From: Streptomyces sp. NRRL F-5727
GTDB lineage: Bacteria; Actinomycetota; Actinomycetes; Streptomycetales; Streptomycetaceae
Assembly: GCF_000719555.1 (NCBI RefSeq)
Contig: NZ_JOGX01000015.1
Span: 58,340 to 122,339 of the forward strand
Direction: 5' to 3'
Length of the DNA stretch: 64,000 nucleotides
Part shown: one piece after another, positions 1 to 7,972 of the stretch
Position numbering within the stretch: the stretch's first letter is position 1
How the letters are laid out: each line of letters begins with the position of its first letter
Position numbers and translations under genes: made by a program
The notes under the pieces: generated by a model
Told to the model about the DNA's origin: nothing
The model's input: only the letters and a program-made list of their open reading frames with translations
Databases searched by the model: none

Positions 1-591
1 CACCTGCCGGTAGGACAGGTCCCGGGTGTCCAGGTGGAGGGCGTGGCCCTCCTCGGCGCAGGCGGAGGCCATCTGGTCCATGACGCCGCACGGCACGCCG
101 ACGAAGGCGTTCTCGGCGCGCTGGGCGAGCCGGGCCAGCTCGGGGCGGCCGAGCCCCAGGTCGAAGAGGTCGTTCAGGGCGAGGGCGGTGACGACCTCCA
201 GGGCGGCCGAGGAGGAGAGCCCGGCGCCGGTCGGCACGGTGGACGTGAGGTGGACGTCGGCGCCGGTCACCGGGTGCCCGGCCGCCCGCAGCGCCCAGAC
301 GACCCCGGCCGGGTAGGCGGCCCAGCCGCCGCCGGAGAGGGGTTCCAGGGAGTCGACGTCGAGCTGGACGATGCCGCCGGTCCCGAAGTCGGCGGACCCG
401 GAGTGCAGCCGCAGGACGCCGTCGTCGCGGCGGGAGACGGCGGCGACGGTGGTGTGCGGCAGGGCGAGCGGCAGCACGAAGCCGTCGTTGAAGTCGGTGT
501 ACTCCCCGATGAGGTTGACCCGCCCGGGGGCGGCCCAGACGCCGTCGGGGCGGGCGCCGTACAGCGCCTCGAAGTCGGCGGCGGCGCTCAT
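1..591 (-). CDS. galK: Galactokinase, 3' end missing (window edge)
   Basis: This is the N-terminal 197 residues of galactokinase, which phosphorylates alpha-D-galactose with ATP in the Leloir pathway in the cytosol. The galactokinase signature [19 protein letters not shown] lies near residues 24-42. The GHMP-kinase ATP loop [14 protein letters not shown] is near residues 120-133. The ATG (591-589) overlaps the galE stop in an ATGA tetranucleotide, so it is translationally coupled as the last gene of galT-galE-galK. The reading frame is open to the window edge, so the C-terminal half lies outside. The family identity is clear; only completeness is unknown. Confidence 0.95.
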   Translation of the reverse strand, partial: MSAAADFEALYGARPDGVWAAPGRVNLIGEYTDFNDGFVLPLALPHTTVAAVSRRDDGVLRLHSGSADFGTGGIVQLDVDSLEPLSGGGWAAYPAGVVWALRAAGHPVTGADVHLTSTVPTGAGLSSSAALEVVTALALNDLFDLGLGRPELARLAQRAENAFVGVPCGVMDQMASACAEEGHALHLDTRDLSYRQV

Positions 592-1565
592 GCGTTCTCC
601 TCCTGGCGGTGGCGGGCGAAGGCCCAGGCGTCGGCGACGACCTCGGCGAGGTCCGGGCGGGACGGCGTCCAGCCGAGCCGGTCGCGGGCGGCCTCGGCGG
701 AGGCGACCAGGACGGCGGGGTCGCCGGGGCGGCGCGGAGCCGTGACCTCCGGGACCGGGTGGCCGGTGACCTCGCGGACGGTCTCGATCACCTCGCGGAC
801 GGAGAAGCCGTTGCCGTTGCCGAGGTTGCAGATCAGGTGGTCGCCCGCGGTCATCGCGTCCAGGGCCAGCAGGTGGGCCTCGGCGAGGTCGGCGACGTGG
901 ATGTAGTCGCGGACGCAGGTGCCGTCGGGGGTCGGGTAGTCGTCGCCGTAGACGGAGATCGCCTCGCGGCGGCCGAGGGCGACCTGGAGGACGAGCGGGA
1001 TGAGGTGGGACTCGGGCTCGTGGCGCTCGCCCAGCGCACCGTACGCACCGGCGACGTTGAAGTAGCGCAGCGAGACGGCGGCGAGGCCGTGGGCGGCGCA
1101 CTCGCCGGTGATCATGTGGTCGACGGCCAGCTTGCTCGCCCCGTACGGGCTGGTGGGGGCGGTCGGCGCGGTCTCGGTGATCGGCACGGTCGCCGGCTCG
1201 CCGTAGGTGGCGGCGGTGGAGGAGAAGACCAGCTTGCGGACGCCGGCGGTGCGCATCGCGGCGAGCAGCGCCATGGTGCCGCCGACGTTGTTCTCCCAGT
1301 ACTTCTCCGGCTTGCCCACGGACTCGCCGACCTGCGAGAAGGCGGCGAAGTGCAGGACGCCGTCGTAGGAGCCGTCGAGCCACCGGGCGGCGTCCTGGAT
1401 CCGGCCCTCGACGAACTCGGCGCCGGCCGGGACGCCTTCCCGGAAGCCGGTGGAGAGGTCGTCGAGGACGGTGACGTGGTGGCCCCGCTCCAGGAGGTGG
1501 GCGGCGACCACGCTGCCCACGTAGCCGGCCCCGCCGGTGACCAGGTACTTCTCGGGCTTCGTCAT
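588..1565 (-). CDS. galE: UDP-glucose 4-epimerase
   Basis: GalE interconverts UDP-galactose and UDP-glucose using bound NAD. The 325-residue protein has the usual family length. The N-terminal Rossmann motif TGGAGYVGS is at residues 10-18. The extended-SDR active site is visible as [10 protein letters not shown] followed by YGASK, the catalytic Tyr-x-x-x-Lys. A conserved substrate-loop [10 protein letters not shown] follows. The ATG at 1565 overlaps the galT stop (1562-1564) and its own stop overlaps the galK start, so all three genes form one operon. Nothing suggests frameshift or truncation. Confidence 0.96.
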   Translation of the reverse strand: MTKPEKYLVTGGAGYVGSVVAAHLLERGHHVTVLDDLSTGFREGVPAGAEFVEGRIQDAARWLDGSYDGVLHFAAFSQVGESVGKPEKYWENNVGGTMALLAAMRTAGVRKLVFSSTAATYGEPATVPITETAPTAPTSPYGASKLAVDHMITGECAAHGLAAVSLRYFNVAGAYGALGERHEPESHLIPLVLQVALGRREAISVYGDDYPTPDGTCVRDYIHVADLAEAHLLALDAMTAGDHLICNLGNGNGFSVREVIETVREVTGHPVPEVTAPRRPGDPAVLVASAEAARDRLGWTPSRPDLAEVVADAWAFARHRQEENA

Positions 1566-2605
1566 GCGCTTGCCACCTCTCGGATGCGCCGGGCCGCGTC
1601 CTCCGGCCGGATGTCGTTCATGAACGCGCCCATGCCGGACTCGGTGCCCGCGAGGAACTTCAGCTTGCCGGAGGCGCGCCGGACGGTGAACAGCTCCAGG
1701 TGCAGTCCGAAGTCCTCCCGCCGCTCGTCCGTGAACGGCGCCTGGTGCCAGGCGGCGATGTAGGGCGTGGGCGGCTCCGCCGGGCCGAAGATCCGGTCGA
1801 AGCGCCTCAAGAGTTCCAGATAGACCTGTGCGAAGTCCGTCCGCGCGGCCTCGTCGAGGGCGAGCAGGTCGGGGACGCGCCGGGTGGGGTGGAGGTGGAC
1901 CTCGTACGGCCACTTGGCGGCGTACGGGACGAAGGCGATCCAGTGCTCGGTCTCCAGGACCACCCGTTCGGCGTCGGCGCGCTCGCGGGCGACGAGGTCG
2001 TCGAAGAGGTTCCGGCCGGTCTCCCTGCGGTGCTCGTCGAGGCGGCGGCGGGTCAGGGCGGTGCGGGGGGTGACGTAGGGGAAGGCGTAGATCTGGCCGT
2101 GCGCGTGGGGCAGGGTGACGCCGATCTCCCGGCCGCGGTTCTCGAAGCAGTAGACCTGTTCGACGCCGGGGAGGGCGGAGAGTTCGGCGGTGCGGTCGGT
2201 CCAGGCGTCGAGGACGAGGCGGACCCGCTCCTCGTCGAGGTCGGCGAAGGAGGCGGTGTGGTCGTCGGTGAAGCAGACGACCTCGCAGCGGCCGACGCCG
2301 CCGGAGAGGGAGGGGAAGCGGTTCTCGAAGACCGCGACCTCGTAGCTCTCCTCGGGGATCTCGCTCTCGCGTCCGTCGCGGGCCGGGCAGAGCGGGCAGG
2401 CGTCGGCCGGCGGGAGGTAGGTGCGGCTCTGCCGGTGGGAGGCGACGGCGACGTGGTCGCCGGTCAGCTCGTCGTACCGGATCTCCGAGCGGGAGGTGAC
2501 GGGGGCGAGCGGGCGGGGGTCGACGGCGGCGCGGACGGCGTCGTCCCGGCTGTCGTAGTAGATCAGCTCGCGCCCGTCGGCGAGCGTGGTGACGGTCTTC
2601 TTCAC
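1562..2605 (-). CDS. galT: Galactose-1-phosphate uridylyltransferase
   Basis: GalT exchanges UMP between UDP-glucose and galactose-1-phosphate. The zinc-ligand motif CPLC lies in the N-terminal third. The nucleophilic histidine lies in [12 protein letters not shown], a variant of the usual H-P-H-G-Q. I chose the GTG at 2605 (protein starting [11 protein letters not shown], 347 aa) because GGAGGG precedes it by about 7 nt; an open frame continues to 2644 but has no ribosome site. It is the first gene of the galT-galE-galK operon, and a candidate promoter lies about 40-70 nt upstream. Confidence 0.94.
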   Translation of the reverse strand: MKKTVTTLADGRELIYYDSRDDAVRAAVDPRPLAPVTSRSEIRYDELTGDHVAVASHRQSRTYLPPADACPLCPARDGRESEIPEESYEVAVFENRFPSLSGGVGRCEVVCFTDDHTASFADLDEERVRLVLDAWTDRTAELSALPGVEQVYCFENRGREIGVTLPHAHGQIYAFPYVTPRTALTRRRLDEHRRETGRNLFDDLVARERADAERVVLETEHWIAFVPYAAKWPYEVHLHPTRRVPDLLALDEAARTDFAQVYLELLRRFDRIFGPAEPPTPYIAAWHQAPFTDERREDFGLHLELFTVRRASGKLKFLAGTESGMGAFMNDIRPEDAARRIREVASA

Positions 2606-2644
2606 GGGGGTGCCCTCCGGGCGCGAACAAACAGAACCACGCAC

Positions 2645-2673
2645 AAAGAATCACAACCGAACATCAGAGTCAA
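2645..2673 (-). promoter_or_regulatory. Candidate gal operon promoter
   Basis: On the minus strand, TTGACT (2673-2668) is a good -35 element. It is followed after 17 nt by TTCTTT (2650-2645), a poor -10. The segment is unusually AT-rich for this genome and lies 40 nt before galT. Streptomyces gal operons are known to have an inducible promoter directly upstream of galT. The -35 is seen; the -10 assignment is tentative. Confidence 0.35.
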
Positions 2674-2710
2674 TGGCGAGGCCCCACCACCACCCCCGCC
2701 GTCCCCCGGA

Positions 2711-2808
2711 ACCGGACGCGACCGGACTCGACGCGACCGGACTCAGCGCGACCGGACTCAGTCGGACTCAGTGCGGTCGGACTCAGTGCGGTCGGACTCA
2801 GTGCGGTC
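2711..2808. repeat. 15-bp tandem repeat at the 3' end of the LuxR-type gene
   Basis: Three perfect direct copies of GGACTCAGTGCGGTC occupy 2764-2778, 2779-2793 and 2794-2808. They are preceded by degraded copies with an ACCGGACTCRRCGCG core at about 2711-2760. The regulator's stop codon (2798-2800) lies inside the last copy. The array therefore covers its extreme C-terminal codons and the intergenic space towards galT. Copy number is likely to vary between strains by slippage. Confidence 0.9.
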
Positions 2809-3481
2809 GGCGCTGAGCCGGTACCGCCCGCTCCAGGAGCCCTGTGCGGGCCGCCAGCGCCGCCGCCTCCAGACGCGAGCCCACCCCGAGCTTCATCAGC
2901 ACCCGCTGGACGTGCGTCCGCGCCGTGCTCGGCGCGATCCCCATCCCCGCCGCGATCAGCCGGGTGTCCTCCCCCTCCGCGACCCGCACCAGGACCTCCA
3001 CCTCCCGGGTGGTCAGCAGCCGCAGCAGCCGCTGCGCCTCGTCGTCCGGCTGCGCCGCCGGGTTCAGCAGCTCCGCGAAGGCCCCCGCGAGCAGCTGCGG
3101 CGCCACCGCCGCCTCCCCCGCCCGCGCCTTCAGCAGCGCCCGCTCAACGCCCTCGATCCGCTCGTCGTGCCGGACGTACCCGGAGGCCCCGGCCGCGAAG
3201 GCCGCCGCGATCCCGCGCGGCGACGGCACCGGGCCCAGCACCACCACGGCCACCTGCGGGCGCTCCCGCTTGATCCGCGCGACCGGGTCGAACGCCCCGG
3301 GCGCGGCCGGCGCGGCCGTGCCGAAGAGGCAGACCTCCGGCGCCCGGCCGACCACGACCTCCGCCGCCCCGGCCGCCGGCGCGGCCGCCGCGAGCACCCG
3401 GTGCCCGCGCAGCTTCAGTGCCGAGGCGAGCGCCTCCGCGAGCAGGCGGTGGTCGTCCACGACCACGAGCCGAACGCCCAT
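2798..3481 (-). CDS. LuxR-family response regulator with degenerate receiver domain
   Basis: A roughly 227-residue protein with a receiver-like N-terminus and a C-terminal LuxR/NarL helix-turn-helix (LTTREVEVLVRVAEGE onward, about residues 158-215). The acidic pair D9-D10 is present in VVVDDHRLL. The phosphoacceptor strand, however, reads CLFGTAAP with Gly54 where Asp is expected. The GYLLKD-type lysine position reads GYVRHD. Phosphorylation by a kinase is therefore unlikely and no kinase gene is adjacent, so it is an orphan atypical regulator. ATG 3481 has a GGGGGA upstream; an in-frame ATG at 3496 adds five residues. Its target is unknown. Confidence 0.8.
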   Translation of the reverse strand: MGVRLVVVDDHRLLAEALASALKLRGHRVLAAAAPAAGAAEVVVGRAPEVCLFGTAAPAAPGAFDPVARIKRERPQVAVVVLGPVPSPRGIAAAFAAGASGYVRHDERIEGVERALLKARAGEAAVAPQLLAGAFAELLNPAAQPDDEAQRLLRLLTTREVEVLVRVAEGEDTRLIAAGMGIAPSTARTHVQRVLMKLGVGSRLEAAALAARTGLLERAVPAQRRPH

Positions 3482-3631
3482 CCCGTCATCCCCCATCCCC
3501 CGGGCGTGCCGCACCCCGGCACCTCTGACCCGGCAAGCTACACGCTCCCCCGCCTCACGGTCCGTCAACCTCCGCGCCCCGAAAGGGGGATGTCTGGCAT
3601 GATCACCTCACAAGCGCCGAAAGGAACACAC

Positions 3632-4081
3632 ATGCGCATGCGACGTCGCACCGTCGCCCTGGCCGCCGCCGCGGCCGCCCTCGCGATCCCCGCCACGGCC
3701 GGCAGCGCCCAGGCCGTCACGCCCAACAGCGAGGTGTACCTGACGACGACCTACGCCAAGGTCGTCGCCGGCTGGACGTGGCGCGCCGACCGCCTCGACC
3801 CGGTCATGATGTCCGTCCAGGACACCAACCCGGACGGCTACGCCGTCGCCTTCCGCCTGGTCACGCTCTCCGACGACCAGGGCTACCGCTACTGGGGCTA
3901 CCGCTACCTGACCAGCGGCGCCGGCACCGGCGTCAACGTCACCACGTACGCCATCACCGGCTACAGCCCGAAGGCCGCCTGGGTCGAGGTCTGCAAGTAC
4001 AAGAGCGGCGCCTTCTCCGACTGCCGCAAGACGGCGACCACGTACAACCCGATCGACGACTCCAGCGTCTCTGGCACCTGA
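3632..4081 (+). CDS. Small secreted protein of unknown function
   Basis: A 149-residue protein starting at ATG 3632, with AAGGA six nt upstream. The N-terminus MRMRRRTVALAAAAAALAI is a classical Sec signal peptide, probably cleaved after GSAQA near residue 28. The mature domain of about 120 residues is rich in Tyr, Thr and Trp, with repeated YRYWGYRY-type strands. It contains one Cys pair (EVCKYKSGAFSDCRK) that could form a disulfide. It looks like a small beta-sandwich, but I do not recognise the family. It is monocistronic with a strong terminator directly after it. Confidence 0.75.
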   Translation: MRMRRRTVALAAAAAALAIPATAGSAQAVTPNSEVYLTTTYAKVVAGWTWRADRLDPVMMSVQDTNPDGYAVAFRLVTLSDDQGYRYWGYRYLTSGAGTGVNVTTYAITGYSPKAAWVEVCKYKSGAFSDCRKTATTYNPIDDSSVSGT

Positions 4082-4094
4082 TCGCCGCGCGCAG

Positions 4095-4136
4095 ACGAGA
4101 AGGGCCTCCCCGGTGCTCCGGGGAGGCCCTTCTCGT
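4095..4136. terminator. Bidirectional intrinsic terminator
   Basis: A perfect 19-bp inverted repeat (ACGAGAAGGGCCTCCCCGG, 4095-4113, with its complement at 4118-4136) has a TGCT loop. It separates the small secreted protein gene (+) from the convergent beta-propeller gene (-), and lies 14 nt from both stop codons. Confidence 0.9.
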
Positions 4137-4150
4137 CGTGGTCGCGGACG

Positions 4151-5992
4151 TCAGCCCCTGGTGCTGAACGAGACCGCGAGGTACTTCTTGTCGAGGGTCG
4201 AGCCGGACTCCCTCGGCTTGTTGGCGTAGGTGCCGGAGATGAAGAACCGGCCGTCGCTGTAGAGGAGTTCGGCGCCGGTGATCGAGAAGCTGGTCTCGAT
4301 GTCCCGGCTCCCCTCGTCCGAGGGGTTCTCCAGGAGCAGCGTCGACTTCATCGTGCCCGCGTGGACGGAGACGAGCTGCCCGCCCTTGTCGTGCGGGGGG
4401 ACCTTGTACGCGATGAGGTCGCCGCCGTCCATGCGCAGCGGCATCAGCACGTAGCCGTCGCCCGCGTCGGCCTTCTCCGGCGCCATCTTGCCGTCGGCGA
4501 GGCTGAAGGCGACGATCTCGTTGGTCTCGTCGCCGTACTCGCCGGTCGAGCCCTCGTGCTCCTCGGTCGGCAGGTAGAGCCGGTCGTCGCCGACGAGGGC
4601 CTGCGAGCACTCCTCGACCGAGGTGGAGCCGCACTCGGCCGCGTAGCGGTCCGCGTTGGCCGTGATCTTGGTCCGCAGCTTGCCGGTCTTCTCGTCGATG
4701 GAGAAGAAGTCCGAGATGCTGCTGCCGTCGTCGGCGGCGTCGCCGACGTTGGCCGCGACCACCAGCGGCTTGGACGACACGACCGAGGCGTACTCGACGC
4801 CCTGGGGCATCTTGAACTGCGAGAGCGGCTTGCCCGACTTCGGGTCCAGGTTCTGGACGAGGACGGTCTGCGCGCCGTACTTGCCGCACTTGCGGACCGC
4901 GATGAGGCCGGCGCCGCCGCCGTACCCCATGTCGTAGCAGTTCTGGTCGTTGGACTGCGGCTTCCAGAGCACCTTGCCGGTGGCCGCGTCGAAGGCCGCG
5001 CCGCCGTCGGTGCCGCCGGCCGCGACGGTGCCGGCGCCGAGCGTCACCTCGCTGAAGCGGGCCTTCTCGTCGCCGCCGCCGCTGACGGAGGCGGACCAGA
5101 GCAGCTTGCCGGTGTTCAGGTCGAGCATGCCGACCTGGTTGCAGCTCTGGTAGTAGCGGGGCGCGACGCGCTTCTTCTCCTCGAAGAGCACCGGCACCTT
5201 GTTGTCCTCGGTCTTGTGCCGGGACGCACCACAGACCTGGCCGGCCAGCGGGATGGTCCAGGAGACCGTGCCCTTGTCGATGTCGTAGCCGACGACCGAG
5301 TTGATGCCCGTCTTCACGAAGGTCTTGTCGGTGATCCAGGAGCCGTCGACGGGCGTCGTGTCGGGCACCTTCGGCACGTCGACGCGGAAGGCGAGCCGGG
5401 CGTTCGTCTTCTCGCCCGGCTTCTCCTTGCCGTTGCCGCCGAGGCCGTTGCCGGCGCCACCGCCGGAACCGCCGCCGTCGCCACCCCCGTTCGGGGCCTG
5501 GGTCGTGCCGCCCGTGGGCTTGGCGTCCGTGGACGTGTCCGAGCCGGAGTTGGCGTACCAGATGCCGCCGCCGACGATCAGCGCGACGGCCACGACCGCC
5601 GCGATGACGATCTGCGCCTGCGCCGACAGCTTCCTCCCGCCGCCGCCCGGCCCGGGAGCCGGGACGTGCTGCTGGGGCGCGGTCGGGTAGCCGTACGGCT
5701 GCTGGGGCTGCTGCTGGTTCGGGTAGCCGTACGGCGGCGGCACCGGCTGCTGATACGGCTGCTGGGGCTGCTGGGGCTGCTGCGACGGCTGCCCGGGGTA
5801 GCCGTAACCCGGCTGCGGCGCCTGTCCCCCCGGGTACCCGTACCCCGGCTGGCCCTGCGGCGGGGGCGGGGGCGTCGGCGCGCCGAAGCCGCCCGCCGGC
5901 GGCGGGTAGCCGCCGGGGGGCTGGTTCGGGGGCTGGTTCGGCGGCGGGAAACCGCCCGGGGGCTGGTTCGGCGGCGGGGGCGGCTGGGTCAC
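4151..5992 (-). CDS. PQQ-like beta-propeller membrane protein (downstream paralogue)
   Basis: A 613-residue protein. It has a long low-complexity N-tail rich in Pro, Gln, Gly and Tyr (repeats such as NQPPGG and QPGYGYPG). One transmembrane helix follows (about residues 122-145, IVIAAVVAVALIVGGG), then a Ser/Gly linker. The outer domain carries PQQ-propeller-type strands (DLNTGKLLW, DAATGKVLW, DPKSGKPL, DEKTGKL). The GTG start overlaps the upstream paralogue's stop in GTGA, so the pair is co-translated. A role as an extracytoplasmic sensor or scaffold is inference; PQQ binding is not implied, because such repeats are mostly structural. Confidence 0.82.
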   Translation of the reverse strand: MTQPPPPPNQPPGGFPPPNQPPNQPPGGYPPPAGGFGAPTPPPPPQGQPGYGYPGGQAPQPGYGYPGQPSQQPQQPQQPYQQPVPPPYGYPNQQQPQQPYGYPTAPQQHVPAPGPGGGGRKLSAQAQIVIAAVVAVALIVGGGIWYANSGSDTSTDAKPTGGTTQAPNGGGDGGGSGGGAGNGLGGNGKEKPGEKTNARLAFRVDVPKVPDTTPVDGSWITDKTFVKTGINSVVGYDIDKGTVSWTIPLAGQVCGASRHKTEDNKVPVLFEEKKRVAPRYYQSCNQVGMLDLNTGKLLWSASVSGGGDEKARFSEVTLGAGTVAAGGTDGGAAFDAATGKVLWKPQSNDQNCYDMGYGGGAGLIAVRKCGKYGAQTVLVQNLDPKSGKPLSQFKMPQGVEYASVVSSKPLVVAANVGDAADDGSSISDFFSIDEKTGKLRTKITANADRYAAECGSTSVEECSQALVGDDRLYLPTEEHEGSTGEYGDETNEIVAFSLADGKMAPEKADAGDGYVLMPLRMDGGDLIAYKVPPHDKGGQLVSVHAGTMKSTLLLENPSDEGSRDIETSFSITGAELLYSDGRFFISGTYANKPRESGSTLDKKYLAVSFSTRG

Positions 5993-7860
5993 TTGCTGAA
6001 GCCCATCATCGTCTTGGTCTCCTTCTCCTCGGCGTCGTTGGTCGCCGAGACGCGACCCGCCGCCACCACGAACGTGCCGTTTCCGTAGGCGTAGCCCGCG
6101 CTGAAGAAACCGCTCTCGATCTGCGCGACCGAGACGGGGTGCTTGAGGAGGATCTTCGGCGCGCCGCCGGTCGGGGCGATCGTCGCGACCGCGCCGCCCT
6201 TGTCGTACTTGGGCGCGACGTAGACCAGCACCTCGCCGCCCTCCATGCGCAGCGGCGTCATCTGCTGCTCCTCGGGCGCCTTCGAACGCCACTTGGGCTT
6301 GCCGGTCTTGAGGTCGAAGGCGACGACCTCGTTGGCGGTGCCGTAGGAGGTGTCGGTCGCCATGTAGAAGGTGTCGCCGGCGGCGGCGACGCCGGTGCAG
6401 CCCTGGAGGTTACGGCCGAAGATGACCAGGCCGCCGCCGCAGCGCGGCGCGAACTTGTCCTTGCCGCCGCCCTGGATCTGGGAGCGGACGGTGCCGTTCG
6501 GGTTGAGCGCGACGATCGACCACTTCTTCTGCTCGCGCTGGAAGGCGGAGACGACCAGCGGGTTCACCGAGTAGACCTTGTCGACCTCCCAGGTGGCGGC
6601 CAGCCTGTAGGTCCACTTGGGCTTGCCCGTGCGGGGGTCGACCTCGCTGACCGTGTGCTGTTCCTTGCTCACGTCGGCGGTGCGGCACTGGTTGGCCGCG
6701 ATCAGCCTGGTGGCGTCGCCGGCGTAGGCGTACGGCTTGCAGTCGCCGGTGGGGCCGGTGAAGACCTGCTTGCCGTCGGTGAGGGAGAAGCCGTAGGCGC
6801 TGCTGCTGCCGGCCGCGGTCACCGTGTTGCCGCCGATGGCGAGGGTGTTGTCGGAGAAGGCGAAGAGGCCGGTCGGCTTCGGGACGGCCTTCTTCCAGCC
6901 CGCCTTGCCCGTCTTGAGGTCGATCTGCTGGAGCATCGTGCACTTGGCGCCGTCCTTGGCGCTCTCCTCGTACCCGAAGACCATCAGGCCGTTGGCGCCG
7001 GGCTGGGCCGGGGCGGCGCACAGCTTGAACGGCACGTCGACCGACCACTTCTTGCTGCCGTCGGCGAGGCTGTAGCCGGCGACGCCCTTGTACATGGCCT
7101 TGACGACGGTGTCGCCGACGATCCAGGGGCCGAAGACCTCGGAGCCGTTGCGGGGCAGGTCGACGTCGTTGGTGGTGAGGAAGTTGACCTTCGCCTCGCC
7201 CTCCTGGCGGGCCGCGTTGAGGTCGTCCTCGCCGCCGCCCTTGTCGCCGTCGCCGGAGCCGTCGCCCTGGTCGACGGACTCGGTCGGCTTCGGCTCCATG
7301 GTGGCGCCGGTGCTCGCGCTGGTGGTCGGCTCGGCGACGGTCGGCTCGTCGTCGCCCTTGCCGACGACGGCCCAGGTGGTGACCGCGGCAACGGCGACGA
7401 CGGCCGCCGCGACGACCGCGACGAGCGCGGTGCGGTTCTTGAACGGGCCGCCGCCGGAGCCGCCGGCCGGGGCGGGCGGGGCCGGGTACATCGGCTGGGT
7501 CTGGCCCGGGTAGCCCCCGTAGGCGTTGCCCTGCTGCCCGTACGGGCCGGGCTGCTGGCCGTACGGCCCCGGCTGCTGCTGCGGCTGGCCGTACGGGCCC
7601 GCGGGCTGCGTCGGCTGCTGCGGGTAGCCGTAGGGCCCGGGCTGCGGCGCCTGCTGCGGATACCCGTACCCCGGCTGGCCCTGCGGGGCGCCCTGCGGAG
7701 GCGTCTGCGGGGGCTGGGCGGGCGGCTGGGCCGGGGCCTGCGGCGGCATCTGCGGCGGCTGGGCCGGCATCTGCGGCGGGACGGGCGGCATGCCGCCCTG
7801 GTTCGGGTCCTGGGGCGCTCCGAAGCCCCCCGGCGGCTGGTTGCTGGGCGGCTGGGTCAT
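5989..7860 (-). CDS. PQQ-like beta-propeller membrane protein (upstream paralogue)
   Basis: A 623-residue paralogue of the next gene with the same plan. It has a Pro/Gln/Gly/Tyr-rich cytoplasmic tail (QQPGPYGQQ-type repeats), one membrane helix near residues 142-165, an acidic Gly/Asp linker, then propeller repeats (DLKTGKAGW, DPRTGKPKW, DLKTGKPKW). ATG 7860 is preceded by GGGGGA at 7 nt; the open frame further upstream is not needed. The tails look disordered and may interact with cytoplasmic partners. The tandem pair probably arose by duplication. The function is unknown. Confidence 0.82.
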   Translation of the reverse strand: MTQPPSNQPPGGFGAPQDPNQGGMPPVPPQMPAQPPQMPPQAPAQPPAQPPQTPPQGAPQGQPGYGYPQQAPQPGPYGYPQQPTQPAGPYGQPQQQPGPYGQQPGPYGQQGNAYGGYPGQTQPMYPAPPAPAGGSGGGPFKNRTALVAVVAAAVVAVAAVTTWAVVGKGDDEPTVAEPTTSASTGATMEPKPTESVDQGDGSGDGDKGGGEDDLNAARQEGEAKVNFLTTNDVDLPRNGSEVFGPWIVGDTVVKAMYKGVAGYSLADGSKKWSVDVPFKLCAAPAQPGANGLMVFGYEESAKDGAKCTMLQQIDLKTGKAGWKKAVPKPTGLFAFSDNTLAIGGNTVTAAGSSSAYGFSLTDGKQVFTGPTGDCKPYAYAGDATRLIAANQCRTADVSKEQHTVSEVDPRTGKPKWTYRLAATWEVDKVYSVNPLVVSAFQREQKKWSIVALNPNGTVRSQIQGGGKDKFAPRCGGGLVIFGRNLQGCTGVAAAGDTFYMATDTSYGTANEVVAFDLKTGKPKWRSKAPEEQQMTPLRMEGGEVLVYVAPKYDKGGAVATIAPTGGAPKILLKHPVSVAQIESGFFSAGYAYGNGTFVVAAGRVSATNDAEEKETKTMMGFSK

Positions 7861-7922
7861 CAGCGCTTCCCCCTTGCTGTGAGCGGGTTTTCTTTCTACC
7901 ACTCACGGGGTGGCGCAAAAGC

Positions 7923-7960
7923 GACCGGTCCATCCCTTGTGCCCAAGGGAGGACCGGTCC
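7923..7960 (-). terminator. Terminator downstream of the ABC-F gene
   Basis: An inverted repeat of about 17 nt per arm (GACCGGTCC-ATCCCTTG against CAAGGGA-GGACCGGTC) with one bulge lies 12 nt after the ABC-F stop codon and before the propeller operon. Confidence 0.75.
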
Positions 7961-7972
7961 GTGATGCCCTCG

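Noticed and set aside
588..2654. A long minus-strand frame spanning galE and galT
   Set aside because: It is a chance GC-rich read-through in which the galE frame continues out of frame through galT. Motifs place two separate overlapping genes with starts at 1565 and 2605.
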